Source: an uncultured Bacteroidales bacterium
GTDB lineage: Bacteria; Bacteroidota; Bacteroidia; Bacteroidales; UBA3824
Assembly (NCBI GenBank): GCA_937877455.1
Contig: CALFIU010000054.1
Location: forward strand, 1 to 64,000
DNA length: 64,000 nt
Reading direction: 5' to 3'
Position numbers and translations under genes: made by a program. Shown in pieces: positions 25,086 to 32,550 of the stretch (positions within the stretch are counted from its first letter, which is position 1; each line of letters begins with the position of its first letter). The notes beneath the pieces were generated by a model, which had not been told where the DNA came from, did no database searches, and was given only the letters and a program-made list of their open reading frames with translations.

Positions 25086-27329
25086 ATGCAGAATATTTCA
25101 GATTTAATATGGATTGTGCCAGTGGCTTCTGTTACAGCCCTTGCATTTGCCATGTTCTTTTATAGAAAGATGATGGCAAGCGACGAAGGTAATTCAAAAA
25201 TGAAACAGATTGCGGGTTATGTTCGCGAAGGTGCTATGGCGTATTTACGTCGGCAATACAAGATTGTTATCAAGGTGTTTATTATCCTTGCTTTGTTATT
25301 GCTTATTTTAGCTTATATGGGTGTGCAAAATCCTTTTGTGCCGATAGCGTTTCTCACAGGTGGCTTTTTTAGCGGTTTATGTGGCTATCTTGGTATGAAA
25401 ACTGCAACCAATGCGTCGTCGCGTACGGCACAAGGTGCAAGTGTATCGTTAAACAAAGGTCTACAGGTAGCATTCAGAAGTGGAGCTGTCATGGGGCTTA
25501 TTGTTGTAGGTTTTGGACTTTTGGATATTGCGTTGTGGTTTTTCTTGTTAAAAGATATTATTTTTACTCCCGAAAACATGCAGAATGGATTGGAAATTTT
25601 GGGACTTACATTTGTCCATCCTAACACTACAGAGCATCAAAAATTGATTGAAATTACGGCTACGATGTTAACATTTGGTATGGGAGCATCTACACAAGCT
25701 TTGTTCGCGCGTGTAGGTGGAGGTATTTATACAAAAGCAGCTGACGTTGGAGCTGACCTTGTTGGAAAAACAGAAGCTGGAATACCAGAGGACGATCCTC
25801 GTAATCCTGCCACAATTGCCGATAACGTTGGCGATAATGTTGGTGACGTTGCTGGTATGGGAGCCGACTTGTATGAGTCTTATTGTGGTAGTATCCTTGC
25901 TACTGCGGCTCTTGGTGCAGCTTTGCCGGGTATAACAGTAGAAATGCAGAGTACATACGTTGTTGCGCCAATGATTGTGGCTGCCGTTGGTATTTTTCTT
26001 TCTATTGCGGGTATTTTCCTTGTTAGAACAAAAGAATCTGCTACCCAGAAAAATCTTTTGCATGCACTCTTACTTGGTACTGGTGGTAGTTCGGCAATGA
26101 TTTTAGTTGTAATTGCTTTAATGGCGGCTGTAGGTTGGATTACATGGGGTATTTTTGGATCGGCAGTTGCAGGACTTGTGGCTGGTGTAATAATAGGGCA
26201 GGGTACTGAATACTTTACTTCTGACGAATACAAACCCACACGTGGAATTGCGGAACAAGCAAAACAAGGTCCTGCGACAACTATTATCGATGGTATTGCA
26301 GTGGGAATGTTTTCTACATGGTTACCTGTTGTTACTATTGTTACTGGTATTGTTATTGCGTTTGCTTCTGCTGGTGGTTTTGAAAATTTTGCAACTGGTG
26401 TTTATGGAATTGGTTTTGCCGCAGTTGGTATGCTTTCGACATTGGGAATAACGTTAGCAACCGATGCTTTTGGTCCAATAGCTGATAATGCTGGTGGTAA
26501 CGCAGAAATGTCTGGATTGACACCAGAAGTTAGAAAGCGTACAGATGCTCTTGATGGTCTTGGTAATACTACTGCCGCTACTGGTAAAGGGTTTGCTATT
26601 GGGTCGGCTGCTTTAACTGCTATGGCTCTACTTGCTGCATATCTTGAAGAAATTCGCCTTTGGATTGCTAAAACACCTGAAAAACTCGAAGATTTTCTCA
26701 ATCAGACAGGTGCAGTGAGTGTTAATAGCGCAACTATGGCCGATTTTGTTAATTATTTTCAACTTGATATTTTTAATCCATTGTTGCTTGGTGGTTTGTT
26801 TATAGGTGCTATGATGGCTTTTGTATTTTGTGCTTTAACAATGAAAGCCGTTGGACGTGCTGCAGGAAAAATGGTTGAGGAGGTTCGTCGTCAGTTTAAG
26901 ACAATAGATGGCATACTTGAAGGAAAGGCTGAACCAGAATATGCTAAATGCGTGGAAATCAGTACTGCTGGTGCTCAAAAAGAAATGGTGTTACCTGCAC
27001 TTTTGGCAATAATAGTTCCTGTTGCTGTTGGTTTAGTGCTTGGTGTGGCAGGTGTTGTTGGACTTTTGGTCGGAGGGCTTTCTGCTGGTTTTACTCTTGC
27101 GGTGATGCTTAATAATGCAGGTGGTGCGTGGGATAATGCCAAAAAGTTTGTAGAAAAAGGCAATTTTGGCGGTAAAGGTAGCGATACTCACAAGGCGGCA
27201 GTGATTGGCGATACTGTCGGCGACCCATTTAAAGATACATCAGGTCCTTCGCTCAATATTCTTATAAAATTGATGTCAATGGTTTCGGTGGTTGTGGCTG
27301 GCGTTACATTGGCTTGGTCGTTGTTGTAA
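25086..27329 (+). CDS. hppA: Membrane-bound ion-pumping pyrophosphatase, K+-dependent type
   Basis: A 747-residue protein with about 16 membrane helices that couples pyrophosphate hydrolysis to H+ or Na+ export. Substrate-binding blocks are intact: DVGADLVGKTEAGIPEDDPR with DNVGDNVGDVAGMGADL, DAFGPIADNAGGNAEM, and GDTVGDPFKDTSGPSLN near the end. The segment GNTTAATGKG has Ala, not Lys, at the site that separates K+-dependent from K+-independent enzymes, so it belongs to the K+-dependent class that includes Na+ and Na+/H+ pumps of Bacteroides. It has its own promoter and terminator and may help power the cell under anaerobic conditions. Confidence 0.95.
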   Translation: MQNISDLIWIVPVASVTALAFAMFFYRKMMASDEGNSKMKQIAGYVREGAMAYLRRQYKIVIKVFIILALLLLILAYMGVQNPFVPIAFLTGGFFSGLCGYLGMKTATNASSRTAQGASVSLNKGLQVAFRSGAVMGLIVVGFGLLDIALWFFLLKDIIFTPENMQNGLEILGLTFVHPNTTEHQKLIEITATMLTFGMGASTQALFARVGGGIYTKAADVGADLVGKTEAGIPEDDPRNPATIADNVGDNVGDVAGMGADLYESYCGSILATAALGAALPGITVEMQSTYVVAPMIVAAVGIFLSIAGIFLVRTKESATQKNLLHALLLGTGGSSAMILVVIALMAAVGWITWGIFGSAVAGLVAGVIIGQGTEYFTSDEYKPTRGIAEQAKQGPATTIIDGIAVGMFSTWLPVVTIVTGIVIAFASAGGFENFATGVYGIGFAAVGMLSTLGITLATDAFGPIADNAGGNAEMSGLTPEVRKRTDALDGLGNTTAATGKGFAIGSAALTAMALLAAYLEEIRLWIAKTPEKLEDFLNQTGAVSVNSATMADFVNYFQLDIFNPLLLGGLFIGAMMAFVFCALTMKAVGRAAGKMVEEVRRQFKTIDGILEGKAEPEYAKCVEISTAGAQKEMVLPALLAIIVPVAVGLVLGVAGVVGLLVGGLSAGFTLAVMLNNAGGAWDNAKKFVEKGNFGGKGSDTHKAAVIGDTVGDPFKDTSGPSLNILIKLMSMVSVVVAGVTLAWSLL

Positions 27330-27344
27330 TAAGTTTTTTTGAAC

Positions 27345-27385
27345 AAAAAAAACTCAAGTTGTCGTTTGATAACTTGAGTTTTTTT
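27345..27385. terminator. Bidirectional terminator between hppA and trpS
   Basis: AAAAAACTCAAGTT and AACTTGAGTTTTTTT form a perfect stem with a 10-nt loop, with A-run before and T-run after. It serves hppA (plus) and possibly the trpS operon (minus). Confidence 0.85.
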
Positions 27386-27425
27386 ATGATTTTGGTGTAA
27401 TTTTATTAGACCAAGATATTTTTTT

Positions 27426-27474
27426 ATTTAACAACTGATTAAATATTTATAAGTGTTTTGTTAAGTTGTTAAAT
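27426..27474. repeat. 11-bp perfect inverted repeat of unknown role
   Basis: ATTTAACAACT and its exact complement flank a 27-nt AT-rich centre, 20 bp past the trpS stop. Neither side has a T-run, so it is not a classical terminator. It may be an RNA 3'-end stabiliser or a protein site. Confidence 0.4.
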
Positions 27475-27493
27475 AAATTGTCTTATAAGAGGT

Positions 27494-28477
27494 TTATTTA
27501 AAACCTATAATGTGTCTTACTTCAGCAACAGTTTTTGCAGCTTGTTCACGAGCTTTTTCTGCTCCTTGAGCGGCCACGCGATTAAGGTATTCTTCGTTGT
27601 TGTAAATATCCTTTATGCGTTCACGTACAGGAGCTACTGCTTTAATGATGTCTTCAGCGAGTTGTTTTTTGAGGTCGCCGTATCTTATTTGGCAAGTATT
27701 GTACAAGTTGTCGAAGTGTTGCACAGTGTCTGGTGTGCTTACAAGTTCCATAAGTGTGAAAAGGTTTTGAATAACCTCTGGCTTTGGACTATTTTCTACC
27801 GTTGGACCGCTATCGGTTACTGCTTTCATTACCTTTTTGCGAATATCTTTGTCTTCGTCGATGAGGTATATGCCGTTACCTTGCGATTTTCCCATTTTTC
27901 CGCTACCATCAAGCCCTGGCACTTTAATAAGATTGTTGCCAAAATTGAAAGCTTTGGGTTCTTTGAAATACTCTACACCGTAAATTTGGTTGAAACGCCT
28001 TGCAAATTTACATGTCATTTCAAGGTGTTGTTCTTGGTCTTTACCTACTGGCACTTTGTCTGCATGCATCATCAGAATGTCGCAAGCCATTAATACAGCG
28101 TAGGTTAATAGTCCTGCATTGACATTGTCGGGATTTTGACGTGCTTTTTCTTTGAAAGTTGTGGTGCGTTCAAGTTCCCCAATGTATGCGTTCATATTCA
28201 TAAGCATATATAACTCAGCTACTTGTGGTACATCGCTTTGTACGTATATAGTAGCTTTTTCGGGATCAAGCCCCGAAGCAAGATATTGGCTAAGTATTTT
28301 TTTTACGTTAACCTGTATATCTGATGGGTGGGGATGCGTTGTAAGGCTGTGGTAGTCAGCAACAAAGAAATAGCAGTTGTTTTCGTTCTGCATCTTAACA
28401 AAATTGCGCAATGCGCCAAAATAGTTGCCAAGGTGTAAATCGCCTGTGGGACGTATTCCGCTGAGTACTGTGTCCAT
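27494..28477 (-). CDS. trpS: Tryptophanyl-tRNA synthetase
   Basis: A 327-residue class I synthetase charging tRNA-Trp. The HIGH-like motif is SGIRPTGDLHLGNYFGAL and the KMSKS-like motif is GKMGKSQGN, a common variant in TrpS. VGKDQEQHLEM lies in the tryptophan-binding region. It is the last gene of the fatty-acid operon, 25 bp after accC, which is an unusual but plausible partner. Confidence 0.96.
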   Translation of the reverse strand: MDTVLSGIRPTGDLHLGNYFGALRNFVKMQNENNCYFFVADYHSLTTHPHPSDIQVNVKKILSQYLASGLDPEKATIYVQSDVPQVAELYMLMNMNAYIGELERTTTFKEKARQNPDNVNAGLLTYAVLMACDILMMHADKVPVGKDQEQHLEMTCKFARRFNQIYGVEYFKEPKAFNFGNNLIKVPGLDGSGKMGKSQGNGIYLIDEDKDIRKKVMKAVTDSGPTVENSPKPEVIQNLFTLMELVSTPDTVQHFDNLYNTCQIRYGDLKKQLAEDIIKAVAPVRERIKDIYNNEEYLNRVAAQGAEKAREQAAKTVAEVRHIIGFK

Positions 28478-28502
28478 ATTGTTTTGTGTTTTTGTTTAAG
28501 AC

Positions 28503-29849
28503 TTAGTTAACTTCTTGAAGTTGAAAGTCTTCCATAAATTTTGTGGTGTAATTTCCTTCTCTAAACCTTGTGTCGTTCATGAGTTGCAAGTGGAAAGGAG
28601 CTGTGGTTTTTACACCTTCTATTACAAGTTCTTCTAATGCTCTGCGCATTTTGTCAATAGCTTCGGTACGAGTTTGTGCAACGGCTACGAGTTTTACTAT
28701 CATGCTGTCGTAGTTTGAAGGTATTGTATAACCTGTATAGATGTGTGTGTCAACTCTTATGCCATTTCCACCAGGTAGATGAAGTGCCGTTATTTTTCCA
28801 GGACAGGGTCGGAAATTATTGAACGGATCTTCTGCATTTATTCTACATTCTATGGCGTGAGCCTGTGGATAGTAGTTGCGACTTGCTATTTTCATACCAG
28901 CCGCTATTTTTATCTGTTCTTTTATGAGGTCGAGGTTGGTAACTTCTTCTGTAATACCGTGTTCTACTTGTATGCGAGTGTTCATTTCCATAAAGTAGAA
29001 GTTGCGATTTTTGTCAACAAGAAATTCCACTGTTCCAACGCCTTCGTATTTTATGGCTTTTGCCGCGCGTATTGCAGTTTCGCCCATACGATGTCGCAAT
29101 TCTTCGGTCATAAAAGGAGAAGGGGTTTCTTCCAACAATTTTTGGTTGCGGCGTTGTATTGAGCAGTCTCGTTCACTTAGGTGGCATACGTTTCCATATT
29201 GATCACCAGCAATTTGTATTTCTATGTGGTGTGGCTCTTCAATATATTTTTCAAGATACATGGCATCGTTAGCAAAAGATGCAGCTGCTTCTTGTCTTGC
29301 CGCGTTCCAAAGGTGTTCAAACTCGCTTTCCGACCGTATTATTCTCATACCTTTTCCTCCGCCTCCTGCTGTGGCTTTGAGCATTACAGGATAACCTATG
29401 CGTTTTGCCTCTTGCATGCCTTGTTCCATGCTTTCGAGCAAACCTTGTGTACCGGGGGTTACGGGTACGTTGTTTTCTGTCATAGTTTTTCGCGCCGTAG
29501 CTTTGTCGCCCATTTTGTTTATTTGGTCTTCTGTCGGTCCAATAAATTTTATGTTATGCTCGGCGCAAATGCGTGCAAACTTGCTGTTTTCCGAAAGGAA
29601 ACCGTATCCTGGGTGTATGGCATCGGCATTGGTGATTTCTGCCACAGATATTATCGTAGCTATGTTTAGATACGATTGTGCCGAGGGTGCAGGACCTATA
29701 CAGACTGCTTCATCGGCAAATTTTACGTGTAGAGAATCTTTGTCGGCAGTGGAGTAAACGGCTACGGTTTTTATGCCCATTTCTTTGCATGTGCGTATTA
29801 TGCGTAGCGCAATTTCCCCTCTATTGGCTATTAATATTTTGTTGAACAT
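28503..29849 (-). CDS. accC: Acetyl-CoA carboxylase, biotin carboxylase subunit
   Basis: A 448-residue ATP-grasp enzyme that carboxylates the biotin of AccB, the first half of malonyl-CoA synthesis. The start MFNKILIANRGEIALRIIR is typical, and I use the ATG at 29849 rather than an in-frame start at 29885. The glycine-rich ATP loop is KATAGGGGKGMRI; EMNTRIQVEHGITEE holds catalytic residues. It lies 45 bp after accB. Confidence 0.96.
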   Translation of the reverse strand: MFNKILIANRGEIALRIIRTCKEMGIKTVAVYSTADKDSLHVKFADEAVCIGPAPSAQSYLNIATIISVAEITNADAIHPGYGFLSENSKFARICAEHNIKFIGPTEDQINKMGDKATARKTMTENNVPVTPGTQGLLESMEQGMQEAKRIGYPVMLKATAGGGGKGMRIIRSESEFEHLWNAARQEAAASFANDAMYLEKYIEEPHHIEIQIAGDQYGNVCHLSERDCSIQRRNQKLLEETPSPFMTEELRHRMGETAIRAAKAIKYEGVGTVEFLVDKNRNFYFMEMNTRIQVEHGITEEVTNLDLIKEQIKIAAGMKIASRNYYPQAHAIECRINAEDPFNNFRPCPGKITALHLPGGNGIRVDTHIYTGYTIPSNYDSMIVKLVAVAQTRTEAIDKMRRALEELVIEGVKTTAPFHLQLMNDTRFREGNYTTKFMEDFQLQEVN

Positions 29850-29894
29850 AAGTCTTTTTTGAAAACAGTTTTTTGTTTTTTTCAACCGTTGAAA

Positions 29895-30407
29895 TTATGG
29901 CTCTACCAAAAATAGTGGTTGGTCAAATTCTACTGGTGTGCCTTCTTCTACAAGAATTTTGGCTATTTTACCAGAAACTTCAGATTCTATTTCGTTGAAT
30001 AGTTTCATGGCTTCTATTATGCAAAGTACTTGTCCTTTAACAACTTCGTCGCCAACATTAACATATATAGGCTTGTCTGGTGATGGTCGGCGATAGAATG
30101 TACCTACCATTGGTGATTTGATTGTGAGATATTTCTTGTCATCGTCTTTTGATTCTTCTTGACGATATTCAATTGGCGTTGTCGTGGTTGTGGCTGCTTG
30201 AACGGGATTACCCATTTGTTGTGTCATTCCAGAAACCATTGGTATCTGGAATTGTGGAAACTGCAATTGCTCTTTTGCGATGGCTTCTTTGTCGCCGGTT
30301 GGAAATTTCACGTTTAATTTCATATCATCGGTTTGGACATCTACTTCGGATATGCCGATGCGTGAAACTGCTTTTATAAAATCCTGTATTTCTTTGAGAT
30401 TTGCCAT
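29895..30407 (-). CDS. accB: Acetyl-CoA carboxylase, biotin carboxyl carrier protein
   Basis: A 170-residue carrier. The C-terminal biotinyl domain has the biotin-attachment motif CIIEAMKLFNEIE (Lys in EAMK) and the usual PMVGTFYRRPSPDKP start. A variable Gln/Thr-rich linker at about 55-95 joins it to the N-terminal helix domain. It moves carboxyl-biotin from AccC to the carboxyltransferase, which is not in the window. Confidence 0.95.
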   Translation of the reverse strand: MANLKEIQDFIKAVSRIGISEVDVQTDDMKLNVKFPTGDKEAIAKEQLQFPQFQIPMVSGMTQQMGNPVQAATTTTTPIEYRQEESKDDDKKYLTIKSPMVGTFYRRPSPDKPIYVNVGDEVVKGQVLCIIEAMKLFNEIESEVSGKIAKILVEEGTPVEFDQPLFLVEP

Positions 30408-30513
30408 TTTTTTTATGTTTTTTATTAAAAATAAAAAAGAACTTGGTTTTCTTATACTTTATTTTTAATGTTGTTTTGTTTATTTTAAACTTTCAGTGTG
30501 GCTTTTTAACTGA

Positions 30514-31512
30514 CTATTTTGTGTTGTATGCCCACTTGAGCCAAATGCTGCCCCATGTAAAACCAGCTCCGAAAGCCGATAATATTAAGTTGTCTCCTTT
30601 TTTAAGCTGTTTTTCCCATTCGCACAAACACAACGGTATTGTGGCAGATGTTGTGTTGCCGTATCGTTGTATATTTATCATCACTTTTGCAGGGTCAAGT
30701 TCCATTCTTTCTGCCACTGCATTAATAATTCTAAGGTTTGCTTGATGTGGCACAAGCCATGCAACTTGTTCGGGTTGTAGGTTGTTTCGTTGCATTATTT
30801 CTATAGAAACGTCTGCCATGTGTGATACTGCATATTTAAACACAGGTTGACCTTCTTGGTAAACGTAATGTAGTTTTTGGTCGATGGTTTCATGCGATGC
30901 TGGATTTAACGAGCCGCCGCCTTTCATGTTGAGGTATTTAACACCAACGCCGTCGCTACGTAGGATATAGTCTTTTATCCCTAAATCTTCATTTGATGCA
31001 GTAAGTAACACTGCCGAGGCTGCATCGCCAAACAACGGGCATGTTTTGCGGTCGGTATAATCGGTTATTACCGACATTTTTTCTGCTCCTACTACAATTA
31101 TTTTTTTTTCTCTTCCAGCTTGAATAAATTTTGTAGCAGTTGTGAGTGCGTATAAGAAACCTGAGCATGCTGCGTGTAGGTCAAATGCGTATGCGTTTTT
31201 TAGACCTGCTTGGTCGCAAATCATTATTCCTGTGGCAGGAAAGTGCATATCTGGCGTTACAGTGGCGCATATAAGCATATCTATTTCATCGGGATTGACT
31301 CCTGTTTTTTCTAACAAGTTTTTGACGGCCATTGCACCCATGTATGCCGATGCTTTATCTTTGTCTTTTAGTATGCGGCGTTCCTTTATGCCTATGCGTG
31401 TCATTATCCACTCGTCGGAGGTATCTACCATTTTGGAGATTTCCTCATTTGTGAGTCTATATTCTGGCAGAAACATACCTACACCCGATATTACGGCGTT
31501 TGTTTTGTCCAT
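30514..31512 (-). CDS. fabH: 3-oxoacyl-ACP synthase III
   Basis: A 332-residue thiolase-fold enzyme that starts fatty-acid synthesis by condensing acyl-CoA with malonyl-ACP. The catalytic triad segments are present: HAACSGFLYAL (Cys), VPHQANLRII (His) and RYGNTTSATIP (Asn). The order DUF177-rpmF-fabH-accB-accC is a familiar Bacteroidota arrangement; plsX, often found between rpmF and fabH elsewhere, is missing. A structured 192-bp spacer separates it from rpmF. Confidence 0.95.
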   Translation of the reverse strand: MDKTNAVISGVGMFLPEYRLTNEEISKMVDTSDEWIMTRIGIKERRILKDKDKASAYMGAMAVKNLLEKTGVNPDEIDMLICATVTPDMHFPATGIMICDQAGLKNAYAFDLHAACSGFLYALTTATKFIQAGREKKIIVVGAEKMSVITDYTDRKTCPLFGDAASAVLLTASNEDLGIKDYILRSDGVGVKYLNMKGGGSLNPASHETIDQKLHYVYQEGQPVFKYAVSHMADVSIEIMQRNNLQPEQVAWLVPHQANLRIINAVAERMELDPAKVMINIQRYGNTTSATIPLCLCEWEKQLKKGDNLILSAFGAGFTWGSIWLKWAYNTK

Positions 31513-31583
31513 CAGTCTTTTTTGTTTTCGTAAAACTGTAAAAATAAAAAAACAAGCATGGCAACTGCTTTGCCTATAACCAT
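31512..31583 (-). CDS. 23-codon ORF overlapping the fabH start, doubtful
   Basis: An ATG frame encoding a short, mostly hydrophobic peptide (starts MVIGKAVAMLVFLFLQ, ends in ENKKD) whose TGA overlaps the fabH ATG (TGATG). If translated it could couple ribosomes to fabH or work as a leader peptide for the structured spacer. It is very short and unsupported by homology. Confidence 0.15.
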   Translation of the reverse strand: MVIGKAVAMLVFLFLQFYENKKD

Positions 31584-31610
31584 GTTGGCTGAGCCGCCGC
31601 TTGTTTTTTT
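31546..31610 (-). terminator. Branched terminator/attenuator-like structure in the rpmF-fabH gap
   Basis: An outer stem AAAAAAACAAGC / GCTTGTTTTTTT encloses two smaller hairpins: GGCAA-CTGCT-TTGCC (31560-31574) and GGC-TGA-GCC (31587-31595). In the minus-strand RNA the outer stem is followed by a T-rich run, so it can partly end transcription between rpmF and fabH. Whether it is regulatory is unknown. Confidence 0.45.
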
Positions 31611-31704
31611 GTTTGTGTTAGCAGGGTATATTTATGAGTATATTACCCATAATATGATGCCTTCAGTTTTTCCGCGGCATTATTTTTTACCCTTTTTTTG
31701 TCGG

Positions 31705-31893
31705 TTATTCTGCCGTTTCGCTCTTTTCAATAACGAGTTGTCCTCTGTAGTATCCACATTCAGGGCATACTGTGTGAGGTGGAATAGAAGTTCCGCAATT
31801 GCTGCAAACTGTCAATGTTGGAGCAGTTGCTTTATAATGGGTTCTTCTTTTGTTTCTTCTTGTTTTTGAGTGTTTACTCTTGGGATTTGCCAT
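31705..31893 (-). CDS. rpmF: 50S ribosomal protein L32
   Basis: A 62-residue ribosomal protein. The start MANPKSKHSKTRRNKRRTHY is diagnostic for L32. The four zinc-ribbon cysteines are present: CSNCG and CPECGYYRG. It lies 30 bp after the DUF177 gene, the standard order. Confidence 0.97.
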   Translation of the reverse strand: MANPKSKHSKTRRNKRRTHYKATAPTLTVCSNCGTSIPPHTVCPECGYYRGQLVIEKSETAE

Positions 31894-31923
31894 TTTTTAA
31901 TCGTTTTTTAATTTATATTCCTT

Positions 31924-32448
31924 TTAATTATACAATTCTTTCAATTTGTCCCAGCGTCCATCGGTTTGTTGTGCCTGTTGCTCTGTAGTGTAATTACCAA
32001 GGCGTGCTATTGTTTCTTGATTACACTCTTTTATGTTTTTATGCACTCTTTTTACCGGTATGCTGAGTGTTGTGTATTCGTAGAGAAATTGAGTAAGGTC
32101 GAGCATATATTCTTCGTGCGAAAGGGTAATTTCTTCACACGAGTCTGATATGTCGCTGTTTTTTTCTCCATAATTCACATGTAATTTGTATTTTCCTTTT
32201 ATAGGTATTTGTACTATTTCTCCACACCTATCACATGGTAACTCTACTTCTCCGTTTATGGTAAATTCAAGTTCCAAACCCGAAGAAAATACTATTAGTA
32301 ATACCTTTATTTTCACATTTCCGTTATCGGTTTCGCCGTAAGGGAATTGTGAAAAAAACTTGTTATCGAGCGTGTATTCATATTCATAACGCCCCGTTGC
32401 AAGTGCCTTGTATTCTATTGCATATATATTTTTGTTCTCTACTGACAT
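31924..32448 (-). CDS. DUF177 (YceD-like) protein
   Basis: A 174-residue DUF177 protein. The core LPCDRCGEIVQIPIKGKYKL carries a CxxC pair, and the C-terminus shows the family pattern of an acidic segment (LSHEEYMLDLTQFLYEYTTL) followed by CNQET. YceD proteins are linked to 23S rRNA accumulation and are nearly always encoded before rpmF, as here. Confidence 0.9.
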   Translation of the reverse strand: MSVENKNIYAIEYKALATGRYEYEYTLDNKFFSQFPYGETDNGNVKIKVLLIVFSSGLELEFTINGEVELPCDRCGEIVQIPIKGKYKLHVNYGEKNSDISDSCEEITLSHEEYMLDLTQFLYEYTTLSIPVKRVHKNIKECNQETIARLGNYTTEQQAQQTDGRWDKLKELYN

Positions 32449-32467
32449 TTTCGCATTAGAAAATATG

Positions 32468-32497
32468 CAAAATTATATGTTTTTATCCTAAAACAAA
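32468..32497 (-). promoter_or_regulatory. Promoter of the DUF177-rpmF-fabH-acc operon
   Basis: On the minus strand: TTTG (32497-32494), an 18-bp spacer, and TAATTTTG (32475-32468), 20 bp before the start codon at 32448. Confidence 0.55.
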
Positions 32498-32550
32498 AAT
32501 TTAAGTTCTTTTTTTTCAAAAAAAAACATTTCATCTATTTTGTGATATAT

